Positions 25,069 through 33,800 of a stretch of 45,662 nt of DNA are shown here, one piece after another. The notes beneath the pieces are model-generated. The model was not told the DNA's origin. It saw nothing but the letters and a program-made list of their open reading frames with translations, and ran no database searches. The stretch is from an uncultured Gemmiger sp. GTDB taxonomy: Bacteria > Bacillota > Clostridia > Oscillospirales > Ruminococcaceae. The position numbers were made by a program, and so were the translations under genes. The stretch spans positions 1 through 45,662 of the forward strand of contig CALWNP010000083.1 of the NCBI GenBank assembly GCA_944382835.1, given 5' to 3'. How positions within the stretch are numbered: the stretch's first letter is position 1; each line of letters starts with the position of its first letter.

Positions 25069-26667
25069 TCAAAAAAGTTCCCAGTATGCCTTTATAGCAT
25101 AGTCGGATGTGAGAGTTAGAGTAACAGTATCATCTGTCTCGTTCGTAAGTTTCAGGTGGTACGTAGCTGGTCCATCGGAAAAGCCGGACAAAGAATTGTC
25201 TGCTAATTCCGGCCATGAATTAGATGGAAACGGGTTGTATCGACGAAGATGTAAATAACGTGTAACGGCATATGCATCGCTCAACAGGTCGAGATAAGAC
25301 TGCTCATCAGTTTCTGTCCATGGGTCGCCAAATGTAGCGTGCATCATAGCTTGATTGGCACCACAATATTGAGCTAAATACCTAGCATCTCTTTGCAGCA
25401 ATCCAACATCTGCACGGATTGTATCACTGTAAGAATATCCTTTTTTATCCGTGCGGATAACACTTGTGTCTTTTATTCCTGCTTCATGAAGTAAGGGGTT
25501 TAAGCGGCTGGCAATTTCATCTGGGCCAACAATAGCATCACCTGGTTCTATTGATGACAGTCGCATTTCGCGGATTTGATTGTCTTCAATACCACTGGCG
25601 CGAATCTGGTTCAAGCGCCGATTAAGTATTTCTCCTGCCCAAGGTGGCAGTACAATCTTTCTAAGCTTTTCTATGGGATAGTCTTGATTAGTAGCACTTA
25701 GAGTAGAAAAACGATGATGAAGTTTCCTTACTCGTTGAGTTACCAGCAAGGTGTAGCAACGGCAGTTGTTAGACAGAACGAGCACATTGAAGTCGCCATA
25801 ACGGGCAGCTGCTATTTCCGAAGGGGCTAGTCCGGAATATATGAGGCTGACCAAAAACAATTCGTAAAGATGATCATGATTTAACAAATCGAAGAAAGCT
25901 CTACGCTGATCTTCATCCAGGTGGCATACCCGAGCACTTTTTAGAATCTGATAGTTTGCTTCTCGTGCTGATCCGATTATATGAACGAGCCGCATGCCAG
26001 GTGTACAGCCTGTCCAACCGCTGCTTTCAATGCTTTGCAATAATCCAAGATAAGCACGCTTAACGTACCCGCACCGGGATAACCTTGCACCTGATTTGCG
26101 TAGATTGCGGTTAATGGTACGTAAAGCCTTTTCTTGACGGGACGTGTCAAAGTCTTTTAGATGATATCCTCCTATCACCGGCATAATGGTGTTTTTCAAG
26201 GAGCCCAACATGCGCTTGCGGGTATCTGGAAGTTCTTTGACAAAAAGAGCGTCTTGTTGATAAAAAACAAAATCGGCAATAGTCAAATCACCATATTTCA
26301 GGTTTTGACAGTAAGTTGGACGAAAAAGCAATTTTGCTAAAGATTCCAGCTTTGCATAGTGCTTCTTTTCCAGGTCTTTTTTTGCTGTGGCTTTGTCTCG
26401 ACCTTTACAATATAAGGCATAAACTGTGTGTGGATGTTCCAGCACCTTCGGATGCAGTTCTTTAAGCCATGGCTCTATCAAAGAATTTAGCAATGGATAT
26501 TCTTTCTGCCTTTGTAAAAGAGTGTCATTGATCTGAATATAGGTATAGGGCTTTCCAGTTATCGGATTGATCAGTTTGTAAATCGCTTCATATTGGCTCT
26601 TTTTAGGATGATAGTTTAACCTACCACGTCCGCAAGCAATGTCGAAGTCATTCTTCGAGCTAGACAC
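25069..26667 (-). CDS. Companion tyrosine-recombinase-like protein, catalytic residues degenerate
   Basis: A 532-aa protein with the length and C-terminal layout of its neighbour. The expected first Arg is replaced in SGLAPSEIA. H-x-x-R reads LLQR. The Gly-His pair reads FGDP. It probably cannot cut DNA itself and may act as a structural partner of the 565-aa recombinase or bind attachment sites. The start is GTG at 26667 with AAAGGAGGG upstream; the in-frame TTG farther up lies in a tandem repeat and lacks a ribosome site. AT-rich compared with the core genome. The recombinase assignment rests on motif positions and pairing and is less certain than for the neighbour. Confidence 0.6.
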   Translation of the reverse strand: MSSSKNDFDIACGRGRLNYHPKKSQYEAIYKLINPITGKPYTYIQINDTLLQRQKEYPLLNSLIEPWLKELHPKVLEHPHTVYALYCKGRDKATAKKDLEKKHYAKLESLAKLLFRPTYCQNLKYGDLTIADFVFYQQDALFVKELPDTRKRMLGSLKNTIMPVIGGYHLKDFDTSRQEKALRTINRNLRKSGARLSRCGYVKRAYLGLLQSIESSGWTGCTPGMRLVHIIGSAREANYQILKSARVCHLDEDQRRAFFDLLNHDHLYELFLVSLIYSGLAPSEIAAARYGDFNVLVLSNNCRCYTLLVTQRVRKLHHRFSTLSATNQDYPIEKLRKIVLPPWAGEILNRRLNQIRASGIEDNQIREMRLSSIEPGDAIVGPDEIASRLNPLLHEAGIKDTSVIRTDKKGYSYSDTIRADVGLLQRDARYLAQYCGANQAMMHATFGDPWTETDEQSYLDLLSDAYAVTRYLHLRRYNPFPSNSWPELADNSLSGFSDGPATYHLKLTNETDDTVTLTLTSDYAIKAYWELF

Positions 26668-26750
26668 GATAATTCCCTCCTTTCGTTTAAAATTATCGGT
26701 GCTTTTTCTTCCGACATTCTCAATATAATCACTTTGCGTCACACATTCGG

Positions 26751-26819
26751 TGCAACTCCTCTTCACGATTTTCTGCAAGTTCTCTTCTCGTTTTTTTGCA
26801 ACTCCTCTTCCTGATTTTC
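26751..26819. repeat. Three tandem 23-bp repeats upstream of the recombinase pair
   Basis: Units at 26751-26773, 26774-26796 and 26797-26819, all beginning TGCAA and containing CTCTTC; units 1 and 3 differ in two bases, unit 2 is more diverged. They lie between the terminator of the int operon and the start of the recombinase genes. They may be recombinase arm sites or operators. Confidence 0.7.
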
Positions 26820-26848
26820 TTCAATTAAAGGCGTTTGCTGATTGAATC

Positions 26849-26893
26849 AAAAAAACAACGAGCCATCGTGAAGAAACGCGGCTCGTTGTTTTT
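26849..26893 (-). terminator. Terminator of the xis-int-GHKL operon
   Basis: Perfect 14-bp stem (26851-26864 with 26880-26893), 15-nt loop; on the minus strand it ends in seven T. Probably also active on the plus strand. Confidence 0.8.
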
Positions 26894-26919
26894 GATGTTT
26901 GGTGATGAAACTACTTGTG

Positions 26920-27210
26920 TTAAGAATATTCGGAAACGTCTTTCGCCCGGACAATCGTTTGAGCTTCCTGTGTCAGCAAAAGTCCTGCAGAAAATCCGTA
27001 TTGAAAACTGCTGGCACGGGCAATATCCTGCGCGCATTGCATGATTTTAATCAGTTCTTCCAAAAGCAAACAATCTTCTTTATCAATGTTTTCCATCAAT
27101 TGGGATTGAAAAAGACCAACTTCGCGCATGGCTTGCCGATACTCTTCGTGGTCCATTGCTCCTGTTTCGCCAGGGCGAAATGTCCCATTATAGATAGAAT
27201 CCAGAATCAC
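26920..27210 (-). CDS. Small helical protein of unknown function
   Basis: A 96-aa, mostly acidic, all-helical-looking protein; it may resemble the DUF6809-type small proteins of Clostridia, but this is weak. No catalytic motif is visible. Its ATG overlaps the stop of the GHKL ATPase gene by 4 bp, so the two are translated together. It is the last gene before the terminator. A regulator or cofactor of the ATPase-nuclease is the simplest reading from position. Confidence 0.65.
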   Translation of the reverse strand: MILDSIYNGTFRPGETGAMDHEEYRQAMREVGLFQSQLMENIDKEDCLLLEELIKIMQCAQDIARASSFQYGFSAGLLLTQEAQTIVRAKDVSEYS

Positions 27211-28733
27211 TGTGCTTCACCTCCTTCCATCGCAAGAGCTTTTTCCTGATGTGTTGCTAACAGGAAATGATAAGGCTGGCTGGGAGCCCCGCCGGGCATG
27301 TAAGGAGCAGGCAGTTTGTTCATCAGCTCAACCATTTCCTGAATCGAATCGTTGTACTTTGGCGTCAGAAGAACTCCATGGGTTGGTTGGACCCCCTCCA
27401 ACACCAGTCCATCCCAGTACATCTTCAACTGATATAAATCCTGTGGTTCCGCCTTGCGTGTTTTCAGCTCGTAGATGTCGTATTTACCGTTGGCGCCTTT
27501 GTCCACCACATCTACAAGGGTTCCGGTAGGCCAGACGGAAATTTCACTGGTTACATCATCCTCCGGGTTGGCGGCTTTGAGAATTTTCATCCACTTCTTT
27601 TTCAAAGCATCTTCCCCGAGAGTGACAGAATTTTTCTGTGGAGGAAACTCTGCCAAGGCTTCAAAAACCACGGCCCAGTCCGGCGAATTGCGGTCAATGC
27701 CGGTTTTGTTGGTGAGGGTGGCGAGAATCCCCCGTGGAAGGTCCGGAAGAATCAACTCACCCACAAAGTCATTGTAGCTGTTGTGGCGGCAAATGGGACT
27801 TCCGTCTTCACGATGCCAGACTTCTCCCAGTTGAGCGGTGGCAATGACTCGTTTGCCAAGTCGAATATCGATACCCTGTGTAGGCTGGCTGCACTGATAG
27901 TAATACCGTGTTTTGCACCCCTGTACCAGATGCTCACGTTTGGTTTTATCCAAAACGCCGTGGATGTAAGTCAGAGGTACAACCTTTCCGCCCAGCTCAA
28001 CTTCCAGCTTTTCTGTTCGGGCCAGCATCATGGGGACGGGAATGGGTGGAACAAGCAAACTGCTTTGACCCACGGTTACCGCAATTTTGGCGCTGGGCTC
28101 CAGGGTGACCGCGTCCAACTCAAGATAACCCCGATAGGCCACTCCTAGATGTTCAATCAGCCACATTCGAAGCGTAGCCAAATCGCTAAGCTTTCGGTTG
28201 CCCTGCCGTTGTAATGTGCGGGCGATGGTCATCGGTACCCGAACATAAATGACCGTAGAGGGCTCGGACCACTGCAGATTCAAAGATTTAGGAAGGTCAA
28301 TAGCATCAGTCATCTTTACCGTCATTTCCAGGTCAAAGGGACCGCTGACCTTGAAATAGGGGCCGGGTACATTTCGGGTGTAAATACACCAGTCTCCAGT
28401 ACCGCCGGACAGACAGGCCAGTGCATTGTTGAGGCCATATCCATGCTCGTTTAATCGGTTGTTGCCCAGAGGGGCGCTTCCGAGCTGTAAGGCATTCGTA
28501 AGGGCGGAAAGTTCCATCCCACATCCCCAGTCAGCTACAGCAAGCTGAAGAAAATGTTTGTCTGTATCTACAGCCAGTGCCACGCAAACGCGGGCTTTTT
28601 CACCGGGAAGCGCAGCCGCAAGAGCGTCATCGCACAATTCGCAAATGCCCTGATGGCAGAGCATTCCCTGCCGTGCAAGGCCTTCAAAGGCCTTAGGAGT
28701 GATATTGATAGAGATTTTGTATTCCTGTTCCAT
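27207..28733 (-). CDS. GHKL ATPase with C-terminal PD-(D/E)XK-like nuclease domain
   Basis: 508-aa protein. Residues 25-160 form a GHKL (Hsp90/MutL/MORC-type) ATP-binding fold: N-box with Glu32 and Asp35/36 (CELCDDALAAAL), D-x-G-x-G in DWGCG (68-72) and a glycine loop EHGYGLNNAL (about 96-105). Near residues 410-440, DIYELKTRK followed by DLYQLKMYWDG shows the D...E-x-K...Q pattern of restriction-type nucleases. ATP-controlled DNA cleavage is therefore likely, as in the MORC/MutL-like restriction families described in comparative genomics. The gene follows int by 21 bp and overlaps the 96-aa gene. Defence is inferred; a role in element transfer is the alternative. Confidence 0.75.
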   Translation of the reverse strand: MEQEYKISINITPKAFEGLARQGMLCHQGICELCDDALAAALPGEKARVCVALAVDTDKHFLQLAVADWGCGMELSALTNALQLGSAPLGNNRLNEHGYGLNNALACLSGGTGDWCIYTRNVPGPYFKVSGPFDLEMTVKMTDAIDLPKSLNLQWSEPSTVIYVRVPMTIARTLQRQGNRKLSDLATLRMWLIEHLGVAYRGYLELDAVTLEPSAKIAVTVGQSSLLVPPIPVPMMLARTEKLEVELGGKVVPLTYIHGVLDKTKREHLVQGCKTRYYYQCSQPTQGIDIRLGKRVIATAQLGEVWHREDGSPICRHNSYNDFVGELILPDLPRGILATLTNKTGIDRNSPDWAVVFEALAEFPPQKNSVTLGEDALKKKWMKILKAANPEDDVTSEISVWPTGTLVDVVDKGANGKYDIYELKTRKAEPQDLYQLKMYWDGLVLEGVQPTHGVLLTPKYNDSIQEMVELMNKLPAPYMPGGAPSQPYHFLLATHQEKALAMEGGEAQ

Positions 28734-28754
28734 AGAAAGTACCTCTTTCGATGA

Positions 28755-29870
28755 TTAAATCAGGCTCTCCAACGCTGTTACTGCATTTGCAAGCGTGCTG
28801 TCGGAGATATGCAGATAGTTTTCGGTAGTTTTGATATCGGTATGGCCGGTCAGGCGAGCGATGGTTTCCATGGGAACTCCCTGACGTTGAAGTAGCGTAA
28901 CATAGGTGTGACGGCAGCAGTGAGGCGACAGACGGCGCACGTCCGGGTATTTTTCCAGCAGGCGATAGTATTTTCGGCGCACCGTTCCAGTGCTGTAGAG
29001 GAGGCTTTCGTGCCGGGGAGCACACCAAAGAAAGGCTTGACCGCCGTTTTCTCGTAACCAGCAGGGAATAGAACGATATTTTGGAGCGATGGTGATAACG
29101 CGCCGGCTGGTATAACTTTTGGGATCTCCAAGTTTGGGGACACCGTCAACCATCTTCACGGCCTTATCTACACGAACCCAGCTGCCATCTTCGGCGATAT
29201 CCTTGGGTGTCAAAGCCAGCAGTTCTTGCAAACGAAGGCCAGTGATAAGCATCAGGCGAATACTGTTACCCATCAGGTCATTCGGTAAATCAGCAAGAAG
29301 ACGTTCGGTTTCCTCCACAGAGAATGCGTCTTTGGTGTGAGTCTTTTTCTCTTTGCTTAGCTGCTTCGTTGTGCGGAAGGCCCGGCGGGCATAGTTTTTG
29401 GCAACCAAATCATCGGCTTCGGCTACATCAAGGATTTGAATGAGCATGGAGCGGCATTTGTTGATTTGGGAAGAAGAGTATCCCTTGGCTGCTAAGTCAT
29501 TGATAAATTGGTTTATCTGGACCACTTTGATATCGGACAGGAGCAGGGAACCAAAGGCGGCGTTTAACATTTTCAGAGTGTAGCGATAGCCGGAATAGGT
29601 CGATTCCTCTACCTGTGTGCGATAAGAAATGTACCAGTTCTGAGCATAGTCAGAAAACAAGGGCGTATTGGATACCTCTTCGGGTGGGGTATCAGCCTTA
29701 TGCAATAGATACTCCCTCATTTTATCCAACGCTTCAGCCCGCGTGGGGGCCGTGAAACTGACAATGTGGCGCTTGCCTTCATCCGTATATCCATCCATTA
29801 TCTGGCTCTGCCAGCTCCCGCTGGACAGCTTGTGAACAGAACCTTCGCCTTTTCCTCGCTTACCCGACAT
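28755..29870 (-). CDS. Tyrosine site-specific integrase (Tn916-Int-like)
   Basis: 371-aa integrase. The N-terminus (GEGSVHKLSSGSWQSQI) resembles the arm-binding domain of Tn916-type integrases. A SAM-like core-binding domain follows. The catalytic domain has Arg in TGLRLQEL, H-x-x-R in HCCRHTYV, Gly-His in LTGHTD and Tyr in TTENYLH, all expected residues. AAAAGGAGGTGA precedes the ATG. The start overlaps the 3' end of xis by 11 bp. It lies far from either attachment repeat, so it may belong to a second, nested element or act jointly with the large recombinases. Confidence 0.93.
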   Translation of the reverse strand: MSGKRGKGEGSVHKLSSGSWQSQIMDGYTDEGKRHIVSFTAPTRAEALDKMREYLLHKADTPPEEVSNTPLFSDYAQNWYISYRTQVEESTYSGYRYTLKMLNAAFGSLLLSDIKVVQINQFINDLAAKGYSSSQINKCRSMLIQILDVAEADDLVAKNYARRAFRTTKQLSKEKKTHTKDAFSVEETERLLADLPNDLMGNSIRLMLITGLRLQELLALTPKDIAEDGSWVRVDKAVKMVDGVPKLGDPKSYTSRRVITIAPKYRSIPCWLRENGGQAFLWCAPRHESLLYSTGTVRRKYYRLLEKYPDVRRLSPHCCRHTYVTLLQRQGVPMETIARLTGHTDIKTTENYLHISDSTLANAVTALESLI

Positions 29871-30099
29871 GGAGGGTCACCTCCTTTTGAACAGGAGCCA
29901 AATCTGCCGGAATGCGGGTGTGTTTTTCCACCCAGGCCAGAAACAGCTGTGTGGGGATACGGATGGATGACCCCAGCCTGCAGACCGGGAAGTCTTTGCG
30001 ATGCGTAAGTTCATACGCTGCAGTGGTACTGATGCACAGGTAGCTTTTCACATCGGCCACGGTGAGGAAGTTCTTTTCAAACGAAATTTCCTTTTTCAT
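29860..30099 (-). CDS. Excisionase-like helix-turn-helix protein
   Basis: 79-aa MerR-like winged-helix protein of the Tn916 Xis type: FLTVADVKSYLCIS is the recognition region and GSSIRIPTQLFLAWVEKHT the typical end. Directs the integrase towards excision by bending DNA. The ATG at 30099 follows AAGGAG; a longer in-frame version lacks a ribosome site. It overlaps int, so both are made from one mRNA starting near 30442. Confidence 0.87.
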   Translation of the reverse strand: MKKEISFEKNFLTVADVKSYLCISTTAAYELTHRKDFPVCRLGSSIRIPTQLFLAWVEKHTRIPADLAPVQKEVTLHVG

Positions 30100-30155
30100 G
30101 TCAGTTCTCCTTACAAGCTTGTGTGAATGCATTTCGAGAACTGCTCTTTATCGGC

Positions 30156-30184
30156 TTGCTTTGCTCAGGCCGTCATGGTATGAT
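30156..30184 (+). promoter_or_regulatory. Promoter of the candidate antisense RNA
   Basis: TTGCTT (30156-30161), 17-bp spacer, TATGAT (30179-30184) with extended TGG, directed against the xis-int leader. Confidence 0.55.
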
Positions 30185-30190
30185 GAAAGA

Positions 30191-30264
30191 GCAGATTGGA
30201 TTGTCTAACAGCGGTTCATTTTGCGCTTGCCGTGTCTGAGTTGCAGCTCAGATGCGGCATTTTT
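30191..30264 (+). ncRNA. Candidate small antisense RNA opposite the xis-int leader
   Basis: From the predicted promoter start (about 30191) to a hairpin with a 12-bp stem including two G-T pairs (30229-30240 with 30247-30258) followed by TTTTT (30260-30264). No reading frame of note inside. It would be complementary to the leader of the minus-strand transcript and could tune xis/int. Inferred from signals only. Confidence 0.42.
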
Positions 30265-30392
30265 GTTTTGCAGATGAGAAGCTTTCTTACAGTCATTTGG
30301 CTGGCACAACATCCATACCGGCGGCTGCGATGGTCCGGGATATTATCCGTGCAGTAGATAAAGGAATTCATTTGGTTACGCTTAATAATCAT
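30216..30392 (-). CDS. Possible small protein at the head of the xis-int transcript
   Basis: 58 codons with a strong AAAAAAGGAGG ribosome site 8 bp before the ATG. It is rich in Cys, Ser and basic residues, with no recognisable domain. It is the first reading frame behind the operator-controlled minus promoter. It may be a leader peptide, a real small protein or a decayed gene. Confidence 0.33.
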   Translation of the reverse strand: MIIKRNQMNSFIYCTDNIPDHRSRRYGCCASQMTVRKLLICKTKMPHLSCNSDTASAK

Positions 30393-30448
30393 TATTTGGT
30401 CCTCCTTTTTTCGTTATCGGAAATGGTTGATTTCCTTTCGACACCTAA

Positions 30449-30472
30449 ATTATACCATATTGGTACCAATAT
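30449..30472 (-). promoter_or_regulatory. Minus-strand promoter with operator 1
   Basis: Extended -10 TGGTATAAT on the minus strand (complement of 30449-30457), and upstream of it a 16-bp palindrome ATATTGGT/ACCAATAT (30457-30472). It should drive the small frame, xis, int, GHKL and 96-aa genes. Binding at the palindrome would block it. Confidence 0.65.
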
Positions 30473-30492
30473 ATTCCATGGGCAATCCTCCG

Positions 30493-30514
30493 AATATATT
30501 GGTACCAATATATT
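30493..30514. promoter_or_regulatory. Operator 2 (22-bp perfect palindrome)
   Basis: Same core ATTGGTACCAAT extended to 22 bp, centred 39 bp from operator 1 and 37 bp from operator 3. It lies between the two divergent promoters, so it may promote cooperative binding or looping. Confidence 0.7.
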
Positions 30515-30530
30515 GCATTTTGTCTATTTT

Positions 30531-30564
30531 GACTATTGGTACCAATAGTCAAGTATGATATACT
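30531..30564 (+). promoter_or_regulatory. Plus-strand promoter with operator 3
   Basis: 20-bp palindrome with core ATTGGTACCAAT (30531-30550). TTGGTA inside it (30536-30541) is the -35 box, 17 bp before TATACT (30559-30564), which also has an extended TGA. Repressor binding would cover the -35 box. A second TATAAT lies at 30575-30580. Confidence 0.65.
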
Positions 30565-30603
30565 TAAAATTAAGTATAATTTGTAAAAAGTGGAGGGTGT
30601 GCT

Positions 30604-30798
30604 ATGCCATATACAAAAGCCGGCGGGCAAGCTGTAAATCGCTATTCCAAAAAGGCTTATGATGATGTTCGTCTTCGCGTCAAGAAAGGACAAAAAGAAA
30701 TCATTCAAAAGCGTGCAGAAGAATTGAACAAGAGCGTGAATAGCTATATTGTGGATTTAATAGAAGAGGACTTGAAAAGAGGACAGATAGAAACTTAA
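30604..30798 (+). CDS. Ribbon-helix-helix regulator (Arc/antitoxin-like)
   Basis: 64-aa protein. The N-terminal strand and two helices (residues about 12-60: YSKKAYDDVRLRVKKGQK, then SVNSYIVDLIEEDL) match the Arc/MetJ/antitoxin fold, which binds palindromic DNA as dimers. GTGGAGGGTG lies upstream of the ATG. Three copies of a palindrome cover its promoter and the divergent one, so it most likely represses both itself and the xis-int operon. No toxin gene is adjacent; the next gene is the 1207-aa helicase 74 bp downstream. Confidence 0.78.
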   Translation: MPYTKAGGQAVNRYSKKAYDDVRLRVKKGQKEIIQKRAEELNKSVNSYIVDLIEEDLKRGQIET

Positions 30799-30872
30799 GT
30801 GTGCGTGTTCTCATTATAGAAGAGGTTAACAACCATATTCAGTAAGTCGGACGTTGGGAGTCGATGTAGGGA

Positions 30873-33800
30873 ATGGAACTCATCAATAACGTAACAAAAA
30901 CACTGCGGGATGACTTGGCAGTTGAGATAAAAAAAGGCAGCCGTTTATCCATTGCTGCGGCATGTTTCTCTATCTATGCCTTTCAAGAATTGAAATCTGA
31001 ACTACAAGGAATCGACGAGCTCCGTTTTATCTTTACATCTCCCACGTTCACTACGGAAAAAGCCAAAAAGGAAAAGCGTGAATTCTATATTCCACGTCTC
31101 AATCGGGAACGCAGCCTTTACGGTACAGAATTTGAAATCAAGCTTCGCAATGAGTTGACCCAGAAGTCCATCGCAAAGGAATGCGCAGACTGGATTCGCC
31201 AGAAGGTCACATTCAAATCCAATGTCACCAATGAAAATATGCTCGGTTTCATCAACCTTGATGATAAAAACTATATGCCGGTTAACGGGTTCACAACGGT
31301 AGACCTTGGCTGTGAGCGAGGCAACTATGCCTATAACATGGTACAGAAGACGGAAGCTCCGTTCTCGACTGCCTACATGGAGCTGTTTGACAGCCTTTGG
31401 CAGGATGAGAAAAAGCTGCAGGATGTTACTGATGAAGTGATTGAAAACATTTCTGCTGCCTATGCAGAGAATCCGCCGGATTTTATCTACTTCGTAACCC
31501 TGTACAATATCTTCAATGAATTTTTGGAAGATATCTCAGAAGATGTGCTGCCAAATGAAGCCACTGGCTTTAAGCAGAGCAAAATCTGGGGGATGCTGTA
31601 CAACTTCCAGAGGGATGCTGCGCTTGCCATCATCAATAAGCTGGAAAAGTACAACGGATGCATCTTGGCGGATAGCGTGGGCCTGGGCAAAACCTTCACT
31701 GCTTTGGCTGTGATTAAGTATTATGAAAACCGCAATAAGTCTGTACTGGTGCTTTGCCCCAAAAAGCTGGCCAACAACTGGAATACATATAAGGATAACT
31801 ATGTCAATAACCCGATTGCTGCTGACCGGCTTCGGTATGATGTGTTGTTCCATACCGACCTGAGTCGTGCACATGGGTCATCCAATGGCTTGGACTTGGA
31901 CCGCTTGAATTGGGGCAACTATGACCTGGTTGTGATCGATGAGTCCCACAACTTCCGCAATGGTGGTAGACTGTCCGGCGAGGATGACGAAAAAGAAAAC
32001 CGCTATTTGAGACTTATGAACAAAGTGATTCGCCCTGGCGTCAAGACCAAGGTCCTGATGTTGTCTGCCACGCCGGTGAATAACCGCTTTAACGACTTGA
32101 AGAACCAGCTTGCCCTTGCCTATGAGGGGGATATTGCCACTCTTGATGAAAAGCTGAACACTACCCGCAGCATTGATGACATTTTCAGAAATGCACAGCA
32201 GGCGTTTAATACCTGGAGCAAGTGGCCGGCCGCAGAGCGTACAACCGAAAACCTGCTGAAGATGCTGGACTTTGATTTCTTTGAGTTACTGGACTCGGTC
32301 ACCATTGCCCGCTCCCGTAAGCACATCCAGAAGTACTACGATACCAGTGCAATCGGCACATTCCCAACGCGCCTGAAGCCAATTTCGCTGCGGCCGCCGC
32401 TGACCAATTTGAAGCAGGCAATTAATTACAATGAAATCTTTGCGTTGCTGATGCAACTGGACCTGAGCATCTATACACCCAGTCACTATATCCAGAGCAG
32501 CAAACTTGGGAAATACGCGGAATTGTATCAGGACAACAAGGTAAATGTTGGATTTACACAGGCAAGCCGAGAGCAAGGCATTCGCCGCCTGATGGCAATC
32601 AACCTGATGAAACGTATGGAGAGCTCGGTCTATTCCTTCAATCTAACTCTCCAGCGCATCTGCAAACTGATTGATGATACCATCCAGAGTATCGATGCTT
32701 ATAACAAGTCGGCCTCCACCACACTGAACCTGACTGACATCAGCAACCTGGACCAGCTGGATGCCGATGACCAAAGTGAAGGTGATATCTTCACCATTGG
32801 CCGCAAAGTCAAAATTGAGATCGGTGACATGGACTACGTTTCCTGGCGGAGAAGCCTTGCCAAGGACAAGGAAACCCTGGAATTGCTCATTTTCATGGTG
32901 GGAGACATTACGCCGGAATATGACTGCAAGCTGCAAAAGCTGCTGGAAGTGCTGAAGAACAAGGTAGAGCATCCCATCAATCCGGGCAACCGGAAGGTCA
33001 TCATCTTCACGGCCTTTGCGGATACGGCAGAGTATCTGTACAACAATGTGAGCCCCTATATGCTGGAAAACTTTGGCCTAAACACCGCCATGATTTCCGG
33101 TAACGTGGATGGTCGAACCACTGTGCCTGGTCTGCGCAGCGATTTGAATACCGTTTTGACCTGCTTCTCTCCCATATCCAAGGATAAGGAATTGCTAATG
33201 CCTGGTGACACCAGGATCATTGATATCCTGATTGCAACGGACTGCATTTCGGAAGGCCAGAACCTGCAGGATTGCGACTATCTCATCAACTATGATATCC
33301 ATTGGAACCCAGTGCGTATCATCCAACGGTTTGGCCGTATCGACCGCATTGGCAGCAAAAATGCCCGCATTCAGCTTGTAAACTTCTGGCCAGATGTGAC
33401 GCTGGACGAGTATATCGACCTGAAAGCCAAGGTCGAGACCCGCATGAAGATTGTGGATATGACCGCGACCGGCGACGATAACATCCTCAGTGAGGAAGAG
33501 AAGACCGACCTGGAATACCGCAAAGCCCAGCTCCGTCGCCTACAGGAAGAAGTGGTAGATATCGAGGAAATGTCCAGTGGCATTTCCATCATGGACCTAG
33601 GCCTCAACGAGTTCCGTCTTGACCTGCTGGATTACATGAAGGACCACCCGGATATCGAACACGCGCCCTATGGGCTGCACTCGGTGACGGCATCCGCTCC
33701 CGACATGCCTGCAGGCGTGATTTATGTGCTGAAGAACCGTTCCGGCAGTGTGAACATCGACAACCAGAATCGCCTGCATCCGTTCTACATGGTTTACATC

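Noticed and set aside
30252-30548. Plus-strand frame of 98 codons across the operator region
   Set aside because: Runs through the palindromic operators and lacks a ribosome site.
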